A stretch of 15,977 bases of DNA from Actinomycetes bacterium (GCA_023389045.1 JAEWEZ010000065.1:1-15977); one strand, 5' to 3'. Positions 1-5,959 are shown, counted from the first letter of the stretch. Notes: generated from the sequence alone by a model not told the origin. Numbers and translations: made by a program.

Positions 1-388
1 TGCCGGCGCGCTCAGCCATTTCTTCGATGGTGGGCAGCAGACGCTGCGGCACGGCGCTGACGGGATGGCGACGGCGCGCGATCAGGGCGATATGCGCGGC
101 CAGGTCGCCCATGCGCTCCAGCGAGGAGCTCATCCGCAGGGAGGCGACCAGCAGGCGCAGGTCGGTGGCCACCGGGGACTGCCGAGCCAGCAACTCCACG
201 ATCTTGGCGTCCAGTTCCATCTGACGCTCATCAATGTGGACATCGGCGGCGATCACGCGCTCGGCCAGGGCGAGGTCCCCTCCGATCAGGGCAGCGGTGG
301 CATCGGCCAGAGCGGTACGGGCCATCGTTGCCATATCAACCAGGTCGTCAACGAGATGTCGAAGGTCGCTCTGGTAGGCCTCGCGCAT
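1..388 (-). CDS. phoU: PhoU-type phosphate signalling protein (partial, N-terminal part)
   Basis: Reading the minus strand from the ATG at 386-388 gives an uninterrupted frame to the left edge, about 129 residues beginning MREAYQSDLRHLVDDLV. It is rich in helix and contains the PhoU-type segments SPVATDLRLLVASLRM and SLERMGDLAAHIA; the E-R-M-G-D motif is the acidic metal-binding motif of the family. In known systems PhoU links the Pst phosphate transporter to the sensor kinase and keeps the Pho response off when phosphate is plentiful. A full PhoU is about 215-230 residues, so roughly the last 40% lies outside the window. The gene is divergent from senX3-regX3, a common actinobacterial arrangement, and PHO-box-like repeats lie just upstream in its own reading direction. 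No strong Shine-Dalgarno precedes the ATG (AAAGAGACC is the nearest purine-rich run). Confidence 0.93.
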   Translation of the reverse strand, partial: MREAYQSDLRHLVDDLVDMATMARTALADATAALIGGDLALAERVIAADVHIDERQMELDAKIVELLARQSPVATDLRLLVASLRMSSSLERMGDLAAHIALIARRRHPVSAVPQRLLPTIEEMAERAG

Positions 389-393
389 GGTGT

Positions 394-427
394 GGTCTCT
401 TTCTGTGGTGCGGGTGCTACAGAGACC
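394..427. repeat. Inverted repeat in the phoU leader
   Basis: GGTCTCT (394-400) and AGAGACC (421-427) form 7-bp arms around a 20-nt loop. A second small dyad, GAGAC-CGA-GTCTC (422-434), shares its right arm, so the two would compete. It lies between the PHO-box array and the phoU start and could be a transcript hairpin or an operator. Confidence 0.35.
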
Positions 428-439
428 GAGTCTCGCAAT

Positions 440-493
440 GACGGGTGAACGCGGAACGGCCCTTGGTGAACATGAAGCGTAGCCTGAGTGAAC
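440..493 (-). promoter_or_regulatory. PHO-box-like direct repeats (predicted RegX3/PhoP binding site)
   Basis: On the minus strand GTTCACTCAGG (493-483), GTTCACCAAGG (471-461) and GTTCACCCGTC (450-440) are spaced 22 and 21 bp apart. Weaker intermediate units lie between them (CGCTTCAT at 479-472 and CCGTTCC at 459-453). The first matches the published Streptomyces PhoP unit GTTCAYYYRGG at every position and the second at all but one. About 11-bp unit spacing puts the sites on one helix face, as in known PHO boxes. The array lies 52 nt upstream of phoU and about 70 nt upstream of senX3, so it could autoregulate both. Confidence 0.75.
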
Positions 494-552
494 ACCTGGG
501 CCCCAGTCGGGCTGGTCGTGAGGCGATGGTCCACGCCGCGCGATGAGGGGCC

Positions 553-567
553 TACTCTGGTTCAGTG
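553..567 (+). promoter_or_regulatory. Predicted leaderless promoter of senX3
   Basis: TACTCT (553-558) fits the actinobacterial -10 consensus TANNNT. It ends 6 nt before the GTG at 565, so transcription would begin at the start codon. No usable Shine-Dalgarno sits at the right distance (GAGGGG is 14 nt away). No clear -35 is seen. Confidence 0.55.
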
Positions 568-1800
568 CCATCCTCGATCCTCCTTCTGCTCGCCGGCCTC
601 ATCGGCGCGGTGATCGGAGTGACGGCGACCATGGCCCTGCTGCGGGCCGATCGGCGTTCGCCCTCCGATCCCGAGCCCCCGGCGCCCGTGGTGCCGGAGG
701 CCGCTGCCGATGTGCTCGCGATCCTGTCTTCCGCCTACGTTGTGCTGGACTCCTCCGGCGACGTTCTGCGCGCCTCTCCCCTGGCCTACTCCTACGGTCT
801 GGTGCGCGCCGCCGGTAACGACTACCCGCGGCTCGCCGGCCCGGAACTGGTGGAACTTGCCACCGACGTGGCCCGTGACGGTGGATTCCGCGATGAACGA
901 ATCACCGTTCAACGCTCCGGCCCGGGCGGAACCGAAAGCGTTCTGGATGTGCGCGTCGGCGCGCTCGGAGCCCACGGTGTGCTTCTCCTGGCCGAAGACC
1001 TCACCCGCGCCACCCGCGTCGAAGAAACCCGCCGCGACTTCGTGGCCAATGTGTCCCATGAGCTGAAAACACCGGTCGGCGCGATCACGCTGCTCGCCGA
1101 AACGATGGGCGATGCCGCCGAGGACCCGGATGCGGTGCGTCGCTTCGCCGATCGCATGCAGACGGAGTCCCGTCGGCTCTCCCATCTGGTGCAGGAAATC
1201 ATCGAACTGTCCCGCGTGCAGGGAGGTTCCTCCCTGCCCGACGCGCGCCCGGTCGAGATCGACGAGGTCGTCAGCGAAGCCGTGGCCCTCAACCGCAACC
1301 TGGCCCTCGGCTCCCGCATCCAGATCGTGGTGGGTGGGACGAGCGGCCTGCGCGTCTTCGGCTCCGAGTCGATGCTGACCACGGCCCTGTCGAACCTCAT
1401 CTCCAATGCGATCAGCTACTCCGAGCCGGAAACCCGCGTGGGGATTGCGGTGCGCCGCGAGGGCGGGATGGTCGAGATCGCGGTGAAAGACCAGGGCATC
1501 GGAATCTCCAAAGAGCATCTCGAACGGGTCTTTGAGCGTTTCTTCCGGGTGGATCGTGCCCGTTCCCGCGCGACCGGTGGCTCCGGCCTGGGCCTCGCGA
1601 TCGTGAAGCACATTGCCACCGACCACGGCGGTGAAGTGACGGCGTGGTCGATGAAGAACCAGGGCTCCACTTTCACCCTGCGGATCCCGGAGATGGGCCT
1701 CACCGACACGATTACCGTCGGTGGACACGAGGAGAGCTCCGAGCAGGAGCAGCCCTCACGTACCGTGTATGCCGAAACCAACGCCCCGAAGGGAGACTGA
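565..1800 (+). CDS. senX3: Phosphate-sensing histidine kinase SenX3/PhoR type
   Basis: This 411-residue protein begins with a single hydrophobic membrane segment (about residues 4-26). A PAS-like region (about 45-145) follows, then a HisKA domain with the H-box FVANVSHELKTP and phospho-acceptor His165, and a HATPase domain with N-box NLISNAISYS (N281), G1 DQGIG (309-313) and G2 GGSGLGLAI (338-346). Length and layout match mycobacterial SenX3 and Streptomyces PhoR, which autophosphorylate under phosphate limitation and pass the phosphate to RegX3/PhoP. The GTG at 565 is the first start after an in-frame TGA at 544-546. regX3 begins one base after the stop, so the two are co-transcribed. The membrane segment starts almost at residue 1, leaving essentially no extracellular domain, which fits sensing through PhoU/Pst rather than of a ligand outside. 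Confidence 0.95.
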   Translation: MPSSILLLLAGLIGAVIGVTATMALLRADRRSPSDPEPPAPVVPEAAADVLAILSSAYVVLDSSGDVLRASPLAYSYGLVRAAGNDYPRLAGPELVELATDVARDGGFRDERITVQRSGPGGTESVLDVRVGALGAHGVLLLAEDLTRATRVEETRRDFVANVSHELKTPVGAITLLAETMGDAAEDPDAVRRFADRMQTESRRLSHLVQEIIELSRVQGGSSLPDARPVEIDEVVSEAVALNRNLALGSRIQIVVGGTSGLRVFGSESMLTTALSNLISNAISYSEPETRVGIAVRREGGMVEIAVKDQGIGISKEHLERVFERFFRVDRARSRATGGSGLGLAIVKHIATDHGGEVTAWSMKNQGSTFTLRIPEMGLTDTITVGGHEESSEQEQPSRTVYAETNAPKGD

Positions 1801-1801
1801 G

Positions 1802-2494
1802 ATGGCGCGGATCCTGATCGTTGAGGACGAAGAATCGTTCTCCGATCCCCTCTCCTACACGCTGCGCAAGGAGGGGTACGAGGTGGCGGTGGCCGATAAC
1901 GGCACCGACGGCCTGCGCATCTTCTCTGCCCATGGCGCCGATCTGGTGCTGCTGGACCTGATGCTGCCGGGGATGAGCGGCACCGATGTGTGCCGTGAGA
2001 TCCGTCGGACCTCCTCGGTTCCGGTCATCATGCTGACCGCGAAGGACGATGAGTTCGACAAGGTGCTCGGCCTCGAACTCGGTGCCGACGACTACGTGAC
2101 CAAGCCGTACTCCTCGCGGGAGCTGCTGGCGCGGATCAAGGCGGTGCTGCGCCGCGGTCAGGACACCCCCCGTGAAGAGGAAGACACGCTGCTGACCGCC
2201 GGGCACATCACCATGGATGTGGAGCGTCATGTGGTGCTGATCCACGGCCAGGAAGTGCCACTTCCGCTCAAGGAGTTCGAGCTGCTGGAAATGCTGCTGC
2301 GCAATGTGGATCGCGTGCTCACCCGCGGGCAGCTCATCGACCGGGTCTGGGGCGCGAACTACGTGGGCGATACCAAGACCCTGGATGTGCATGTGAAGCG
2401 CCTGCGCGCCAAGATCGAGGACGATCCGAAGAATCCGGTGCACCTGGTGACGGTGCGCGGTCTCGGCTACAAGTTCGAGTCCCTCGCCCGCTGA
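1802..2494 (+). CDS. regX3: Response regulator RegX3/PhoP type (OmpR family)
   Basis: This 230-residue response regulator has a receiver domain (1-120) with acidic pocket E8-D9, phospho-acceptor D52 (in LVLLDLMLPGMSG), T79 and K101 (in DDYVTKPYS). A winged-helix OmpR/PhoB DNA-binding domain (about 130-228) follows, with LPLKEFELLEMLLRN and the recognition and wing segment TLDVHVKRLRAKIE ... TVRGLGYKF. It is the partner of the SenX3 kinase encoded immediately upstream and is expected to bind PHO boxes such as those at 440-493. The start is set by GAAGGGAG (1788-1795), 6 nt before the ATG; an upstream in-frame ATG at 1721 lies inside senX3 and would add a non-homologous extension. A strong terminator follows. 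Confidence 0.95.
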   Translation: MARILIVEDEESFSDPLSYTLRKEGYEVAVADNGTDGLRIFSAHGADLVLLDLMLPGMSGTDVCREIRRTSSVPVIMLTAKDDEFDKVLGLELGADDYVTKPYSSRELLARIKAVLRRGQDTPREEEDTLLTAGHITMDVERHVVLIHGQEVPLPLKEFELLEMLLRNVDRVLTRGQLIDRVWGANYVGDTKTLDVHVKRLRAKIEDDPKNPVHLVTVRGLGYKFESLAR

Positions 2495-2535
2495 GAATCC
2501 TGCGGCGGCAGGCACCACACCCTCAGACACCACAG

Positions 2536-2571
2536 AAAAGCGCCCCGAGCCGATCGGCTCGGGGCGCTTTT
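2536..2571. terminator. Perfect 36-bp palindromic bidirectional terminator
   Basis: Positions 2536-2571 are their own reverse complement. The sequence opens with AAAAGCGCCCCGAGCC and ends GGCTCGGGGCGCTTTT, so the G/C-rich stem carries a T run on both strands. It lies 42 nt after the regX3 stop and 20 nt after the stop of the convergent lipoprotein gene, as expected of a terminator serving both. Confidence 0.93.
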
Positions 2572-2590
2572 CACACGCTGCTGAGGGGCG

Positions 2591-3106
2591 TCACTTCTGG
2601 GCGCCGCCTTCAGGCTTGTAGTACTCGAGGGTGGTGTCGGTGATCGGGAGGGTGAACTCGCGGCTCTCACCCAGCGCGGTAATGCTCATGCGGATCATCG
2701 AGCCGGGCTTTGCGCTCAGGCCCTTGACCTCGACGGTCTGGTCGCCCTCCTTGGCCTCTTCGTGCTTCTGCACCAGGGCGACGGTGGACTGCGCCGGCAC
2801 CTTCACCGTCGCGGTGAAGACGGTCGAGGACTCATCCTGACCGGACAGCTCCACCGAGACCTCTTCGTTGGTGTAGTTCGCAACCGCACCGACCAGCTCA
2901 GCGGAGCCGTCCTCGTGCACGATCACGATCATGTTGCGAGCGCCCACGGCGAGGGTGCCGTTGGAGTTCTCAATGTTCTGGTTGGTTCCGTCCGCAGCCT
3001 GGTAGAACTCGTGGGTCTGCACCGGGTTGAAGTACCCGCAGCCGCCAGCCCCCAGGGCGATACCCAGCGCAGCGACGGTGAGTGCGAGACGACGGGGACG
3101 ACGCAC
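2591..3106 (-). CDS. Small secreted lipoprotein, function unknown
   Basis: This 171-residue protein has a signal peptide: a basic N-terminus (RRPRR), a hydrophobic core (residues 7-20) and the lipobox AGGC with the lipidated Cys23. It should be exported and lipid-anchored on the outer face of the membrane. The mature part is mostly beta-strand-like and polar, with alternating segments such as NMIVIVHEDGSAELVGAVANY and TVFTATVKVPAQSTVALVQ. It resembles an Ig- or FxLYD-like fold, although I recognise no family with confidence. The GTG start at 3106 is supported by AGGAG (3112-3116) 5 nt upstream. It is convergent with regX3 and divergent from carD. Its proximity to the Pho regulators might suggest phosphate-linked expression, but no PHO-box repeat is visible upstream. 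Confidence 0.85.
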   Translation of the reverse strand: MRRPRRLALTVAALGIALGAGGCGYFNPVQTHEFYQAADGTNQNIENSNGTLAVGARNMIVIVHEDGSAELVGAVANYTNEEVSVELSGQDESSTVFTATVKVPAQSTVALVQKHEEAKEGDQTVEVKGLSAKPGSMIRMSITALGESREFTLPITDTTLEYYKPEGGAQK

Positions 3107-3264
3107 GGTGACTCCTGTTCGGCGCCCGCGGGGGCGCGTCGGACGATTCGACGTGTGGTGACCTGCGCGGCGCTGCCGACCCGTGAGAACCCACCGGCAT
3201 CTCTCGGGCCCTCGGCGCGCTCCTCGCGGGTCGGGGCGGGTTTAGCTTAGCGCACAGGGTGGAC

Positions 3265-3296
3265 CTGACGCGCCGTCAGCACTGCACTGTGACGGC
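3265..3296. repeat. Two overlapping, mutually exclusive dyads
   Basis: CTGACG-CGC-CGTCAG (3265-3279) overlaps GCCGTCA-N11-TGACGGC (3272-3296). They share the GCCGTCA arm, so only one can form at a time as a hairpin. As DNA they give three TGACG-type half-sites, a possible operator. The gap also holds a short direct repeat (GCACTGCACTG). Confidence 0.4.
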
Positions 3297-3412
3297 CTCG
3301 GCATCGGACTGTAACCAGATGGTTTCTTCCGCACGGGTTCGGACCGGCATCGCCGGCGGGCCGTCTCTACGGCCCTGAGCACGGCCTCGGCCCAGGTGAC
3401 GCCCTCTCTCAA

Positions 3413-3421
3413 TGCTAGAAT
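3413..3421 (+). promoter_or_regulatory. Extended -10 promoter of carD
   Basis: TGC-TAGAAT is an extended -10 (TGN plus TAGAAT at 3416-3421), close to the sigma-70/SigA consensus. The predicted start is near 3428, giving a leader of about 20 nt that contains AAAGGGG (3431-3437). No good -35 at 16-18 bp, which fits an extended -10 promoter. Confidence 0.65.
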
Positions 3422-3446
3422 GGTCTGCGGAAAGGGGACCATCCAC

Positions 3447-3929
3447 ATGAACTTTGCCGTCGGCGAGACCGTTGTCTACCCGCACCACGGGGCAGCCCGC
3501 ATTGAAGAGGTCAAGACCCGCAAGATTAAGGGCGAGGACCGCACCTACCTCAAGCTGAAGGTAGCCCAGGGTGATCTGACCATTGAGGTCCCGGCGGATA
3601 ACGTCGATCTCGTCGGTGTGCGTGACGTGGTGGACAAGGAAGGCCTCGAAGAGGTCTTTGACGTTCTGCGTCAGCCCTACACCGAGGAGCCGACGAACTG
3701 GTCCCGCCGCTACAAGGCCAATGTCGAGAAGCTTGCCTCGGGTGACGTGAAGAAGGTTGCCGAGGTTGTGCGCGACCTGTGGCGTCGCGATCAGGACCGC
3801 GGCCTGTCCGCCGGCGAGAAGCGAATGCTGGCCAAGGCCCGTCAGATCCTTGTCTCGGAACTTGCTCTGGCGGAGAAGACCGATGAGGAGAACGCCGAGT
3901 CGATCCTCGACGAGGTGCTCGCATCCTGA
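3447..3929 (+). CDS. carD: CarD-family RNA polymerase-binding transcription factor
   Basis: This 160-residue protein is nearly collinear with mycobacterial CarD. The N-terminal Tudor-like RNA-polymerase interaction domain opens MNFAVGETVVYPHHGAA and contains KVAQGDLTIEVPA. The helical DNA-binding domain contains EEPTNWSRRYKAN, with Trp85 at the position that wedges into the upstream edge of the transcription bubble, and then the highly conserved KVAEVVRDLWRRDQ and GEKRMLAKARQIL. CarD stabilises the open complex, notably at rRNA promoters. The ATG at 3447 is chosen because it aligns with the family start and has AAAGGGG 9 nt upstream; the longer frame from 3396 runs through the promoter. Residue 47 is Glu, where my recollection of the M. 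tuberculosis protein has Arg47, an RNA-polymerase contact. Confidence 0.97.
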   Translation: MNFAVGETVVYPHHGAARIEEVKTRKIKGEDRTYLKLKVAQGDLTIEVPADNVDLVGVRDVVDKEGLEEVFDVLRQPYTEEPTNWSRRYKANVEKLASGDVKKVAEVVRDLWRRDQDRGLSAGEKRMLAKARQILVSELALAEKTDEENAESILDEVLAS

Positions 3930-3963
3930 CGCTGCGCGTTAGATGTTGCGCTGAGCCCCACGA

Positions 3964-4692
3964 GTGACTTCACCTGTGACCACTGTGACCGCACAGCCGG
4001 TCGTTCCGGTCCTGGCCCCCGCACGGGGCCAGGGCCGACGTCCGTCGGTGCTTGATCGGCTGGGGGACAGCACGCTGCTGGAGCGTCTGCTCGTAGCGCT
4101 GCGAGAGGCCGGCCTTCCCCGCCCTCTCATCCTCACGACCACGGACCATGCCTCTGCATTCCGTGCGGCGGTGGGCTCTGCCGGCGAGGTCATCGTCTGC
4201 CCCACACCCAATCGCGCTGCCGCGCTTGCCAGCGCACTGGAACACTCCCCCGCCTCTCTGTTCCTCATTCACGATGCGGACCGCGCCCTCACCCCGGTCT
4301 CCGTGATGCGGGAGGTCCTCACGGCCCTCACCGATGACGTCGATGCTGTGGTTCCCACGGTGGACGTCACCGATTCCGTGAAGGAAGTGCAGCCGCAGGG
4401 GCTGCGCAATGTGGATCGCTCCACGCTCACGACCCTGCAGTGCCCCCGTCTGCTGCGACGCGATGCCCTGCAGCGGGCGCTCGAGCAGCTCGGCGCGGAT
4501 TCATCTGCGGATCCTCTGCGCCCGATCTGCGAGATCAGCGCTGCCCTTGATGCGGGGGCGCGGGTGCGCACGGTGCACGGATCGCACTCCGGTTTTGCCG
4601 TCAATGATCGTTTGAGCCTGTGGCAGGCGCAGATCGCGCTTGGGATCGAGCGCGACACCTCCCACCGCCACGGCCTGGGCCGCCACCGCTAA
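3964..4692 (+). CDS. Degenerate IspD-like (MEP cytidylyltransferase-fold) protein, probably not catalytic
   Basis: This 242-residue protein aligns by eye along its whole length with IspD. The nucleotide-binding loop is LAPARGQGRRPSVLDRL (17-33), where IspD has an A-A-G-x-G-x-R loop and a conserved Lys. HDADRALTP (103-111) replaces HDAARxLTP. VTDSVKEV (135-142) is kept, LQCPRLL (158-164) stands for the QTPQ motif, and SGFAVND (209-215) replaces NFKIT. The loop Lys and the FKIT Lys, both needed for CTP binding and catalysis, are absent. An intact ispD lies at 5135-5896, so this copy is dispensable for the MEP pathway and may have another or regulatory role, or be decaying. It begins 34 nt after carD with no terminator between, suggesting co-transcription. 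The GTG at 3964 lacks a clear Shine-Dalgarno; GTG at 3976 or 3985 is possible. The frame is intact, arguing against a recent pseudogene. Confidence 0.8.
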   Translation: MTSPVTTVTAQPVVPVLAPARGQGRRPSVLDRLGDSTLLERLLVALREAGLPRPLILTTTDHASAFRAAVGSAGEVIVCPTPNRAAALASALEHSPASLFLIHDADRALTPVSVMREVLTALTDDVDAVVPTVDVTDSVKEVQPQGLRNVDRSTLTTLQCPRLLRRDALQRALEQLGADSSADPLRPICEISAALDAGARVRTVHGSHSGFAVNDRLSLWQAQIALGIERDTSHRHGLGRHR

Positions 4693-4699
4693 GCAGCGC

Positions 4700-5008
4700 T
4701 CAGGACCGGCGGCTGCGACGCACTGCCCGCAGTTCCTCCAGCATCCGGCGCGGCTTGGACAGCGTGCGCCCGGGCAGGGAGGAGGCAATCTCTGCGGGGT
4801 CTCGGCGCAGACGCCGCAGCAGCCGACGCGGCTTGCTCGAGATACGGCGGCGCAGATCGGGGAGGTACTCCTCGGAAACGTCGAGCCGGGTCACCGCCCC
4901 GCAGGTGGTGCATTTGATTTCGGAGACGAAACGTCCGGCGTAGACCACCACATGCTCGGATTCCTCCTCGCAGGCGGTGCAGCGCAGATAGCTTTCCTGA
5001 ACGGTCAT
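4700..5008 (-). CDS. Small double-CXXC (zinc-ribbon-like) protein with a basic tail, function unknown
   Basis: This 102-residue protein begins MTVQESYLRCTACEEESEHV. It has two Cys pairs, CTAC (10-13) and CTTC (about 33-36), separated by a short beta-like segment, typical of a zinc ribbon. The C-terminal half is strongly basic with repeated arginine clusters (RRLLRRLRR, RAVRRSRRS) and two copies of the phrase SKPRR, suggesting nucleic-acid or ribosome binding. I recognise no named family. The ATG at 5008 is favoured by a near-perfect Shine-Dalgarno, GAGGAGGG (5013-5020), 4 nt upstream. The frame stays open up to an ATG at 5098, and that extension encodes pentapeptide repeats (see 5024-5083). 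It lies 126 bp downstream of ispD on the same strand and is convergent, with only 7 bp between stops, with the IspD-like gene. Confidence 0.8.
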   Translation of the reverse strand: MTVQESYLRCTACEEESEHVVVYAGRFVSEIKCTTCGAVTRLDVSEEYLPDLRRRISSKPRRLLRRLRRDPAEIASSLPGRTLSKPRRMLEELRAVRRSRRS

Positions 5009-5023
5009 GGTTCCCTCCTCTCT

Positions 5024-5083
5024 GTTTCCTCTGGGCTCGTGTCCTTTGGCTTCGTTTCCTGTGGTCTGGTTTCTTTGGGGTGA
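5024..5083. repeat. Four imperfect 15-bp tandem repeats in the leader of the zinc-ribbon gene
   Basis: Plus-strand units are GTTTCCTCTGGGCTC (5024-5038), GTGTCCTTTGGCTTC (5039-5053), GTTTCCTGTGGTCTG (5054-5068) and GTTTCTTTGGGGTGA (5069-5083). The period is exactly 15 bp. On the minus strand, in frame with the zinc-ribbon protein, they would read NQTTG, NEAKG, HEPRG, NREEG. They directly precede its Shine-Dalgarno. Confidence 0.8.
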
Positions 5084-5090
5084 CTCTTGT

Positions 5091-5119
5091 GACCTCATGT
5101 CGCGTCTGCGGGTGAGGTC
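5091..5119. repeat. Dyad between ispD and the zinc-ribbon gene
   Basis: GACCTCA (5091-5097) and TGAGGTC (5113-5119) form perfect 7-bp arms around a 15-nt spacer. It begins 15 nt downstream of the ispD stop and lies just upstream of the 15-bp repeats. There is no T run, so an operator or processing hairpin is as likely as a terminator. Confidence 0.45.
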
Positions 5120-5134
5120 GATGGCCTGCGGGCT

Positions 5135-5896
5135 CTATCCGGTGCGCAAACCCAGGGCTGCCACCACGTCCTGGGCGAGGAGAAGGTCCTGCGCATAGGT
5201 GATTTTGAAGTTCGTTTCTTCACCGCGCACCCAGGTCACGGGGATATCGGTGTATTCCTCGGCGCAGGAGGCGGTGTCGGTGCCGGAGAAGTCATCGCGG
5301 GCGGCCGCCTCGTAGGCATCGAGGATTGTGGCGGCGTGGAAACCCTGCGGCGTCTGCACACGCAGCAGCTGGCCGCGCGGTGCACCCTGCGTGCTGAGCA
5401 CCGGAAAGTCGCCCTCATCCCGCGTGGACGCAAGGTCCGTAGCGGGAATCCCGGGCACGGCTCCCCCGCTTTCCATTGCGGCGTGCAGCACTGCGGCCAC
5501 CAGGCCGTGGGAGACGAGCGGGCGGGCGGCATCGTGGATCAGCACCGTCTGCACCGCCCCGGAGTCGATCCGATCCGCCAGATGCCGGAGCGCGCACAGC
5601 TCGGATTCCTGCCGGGTGTCACCGCCGGTAATGATCTCGAGGGGATAGTCGGTTTCACGCTCTGCCACGAAACGCGCCTGGTCTAGGTCCTCCGGGCGCA
5701 CCACGAAGACGAGCGTTCCCACGCCATCGACGCTTGCCAGCGTGTTGATCCCCCAGCTGGCGATGCTGCGTCCCGAGAGCGGCAGGAAGGCTTTGTTGAT
5801 CCCGGCACCCACGCGGGTGCCGGATCCCCCGGCGAGCACAATGCCAGCAGCCCGGCCTCGCAGGCGGGCGCGTGGGGGGCGGATCCGGGAGCTCAC
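5135..5896 (-). CDS. ispD: 2-C-methyl-D-erythritol 4-phosphate cytidylyltransferase
   Basis: This enzyme couples CTP to 2-C-methyl-D-erythritol 4-phosphate in the MEP (non-mevalonate) isoprenoid pathway. The 253-residue protein has all hallmark motifs: the nucleotide loop GIVLAGGSGTRVG (18-30) with Arg28 and Lys35 in NKAF, HDAARP (121-126), QTPQG (181-185) and NFKIT (229-233) with Lys231. The usual length is about 230, so the N-terminus carries roughly 12 extra basic residues. The GTG at 5896 is chosen because a -10-like TACGAT ends 6 nt upstream (leaderless start). An in-frame extension upstream to 6295 would run through the ispF coding region and is rejected. It is divergent from ispF, whose product acts two steps later in the same pathway, and on the opposite strand to the degenerate copy at 3964-4692. 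Confidence 0.95.
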   Translation of the reverse strand: MSSRIRPPRARLRGRAAGIVLAGGSGTRVGAGINKAFLPLSGRSIASWGINTLASVDGVGTLVFVVRPEDLDQARFVAERETDYPLEIITGGDTRQESELCALRHLADRIDSGAVQTVLIHDAARPLVSHGLVAAVLHAAMESGGAVPGIPATDLASTRDEGDFPVLSTQGAPRGQLLRVQTPQGFHAATILDAYEAAARDDFSGTDTASCAEEYTDIPVTWVRGEETNFKITYAQDLLLAQDVVAALGLRTG

Positions 5897-5908
5897 CCTG
5901 GCATCGTA
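5894..5908 (-). promoter_or_regulatory. Predicted leaderless promoter of ispD
   Basis: On the minus strand TACGAT (5908-5903) ends 6 nt before the GTG at 5896, putting the transcription start at the start codon. No Shine-Dalgarno at the right spacing (GGAG is 14 nt away). Confidence 0.55.
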
Positions 5909-5950
5909 GTCTCCGGGAGGCCGACGGGGCGGGGCCGGGGTGTCCCGTCG

Positions 5951-5959
5951 TGCCAGAAT
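5951..5959 (+). promoter_or_regulatory. Candidate extended -10 promoter of ispF
   Basis: TGC-CAGAAT (5951-5959) is an extended -10 with one mismatch to TAGAAT. It would start transcription near 5966, giving a leader of about 36 nt that includes the AGGAG of ispF. It is back-to-back with the ispD promoter, only about 45 bp away. Confidence 0.35.

Larger units (their letters stand above)
3107..3446. promoter_or_regulatory. Divergent control region, lipoprotein gene / carD
   Basis: This gap of about 340 bp contains no convincing gene. It holds the Shine-Dalgarno of the lipoprotein gene (3112-3116), a possible minus-strand -10 TAAGCT (3244-3249, weak), two overlapping dyads at 3265-3296, a small hairpin GGGCCGT-CTCT-ACGGCCC (3358-3375) and the carD promoter (3413-3421). 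The short open frames here have no start signals and no recognisable protein features. Confidence 0.6.

Noticed and set aside
562..1728. Long minus-strand open frame (388 codons) opposite senX3
   Set aside because: Antisense shadow in high-GC DNA. The plus strand encodes all kinase motifs and the minus product shows no domain.
1712..2533. Minus-strand open frame opposite regX3
   Set aside because: Antisense shadow. It also overlaps the terminator hairpin and has His/Gln-rich composition typical of reversed coding DNA.
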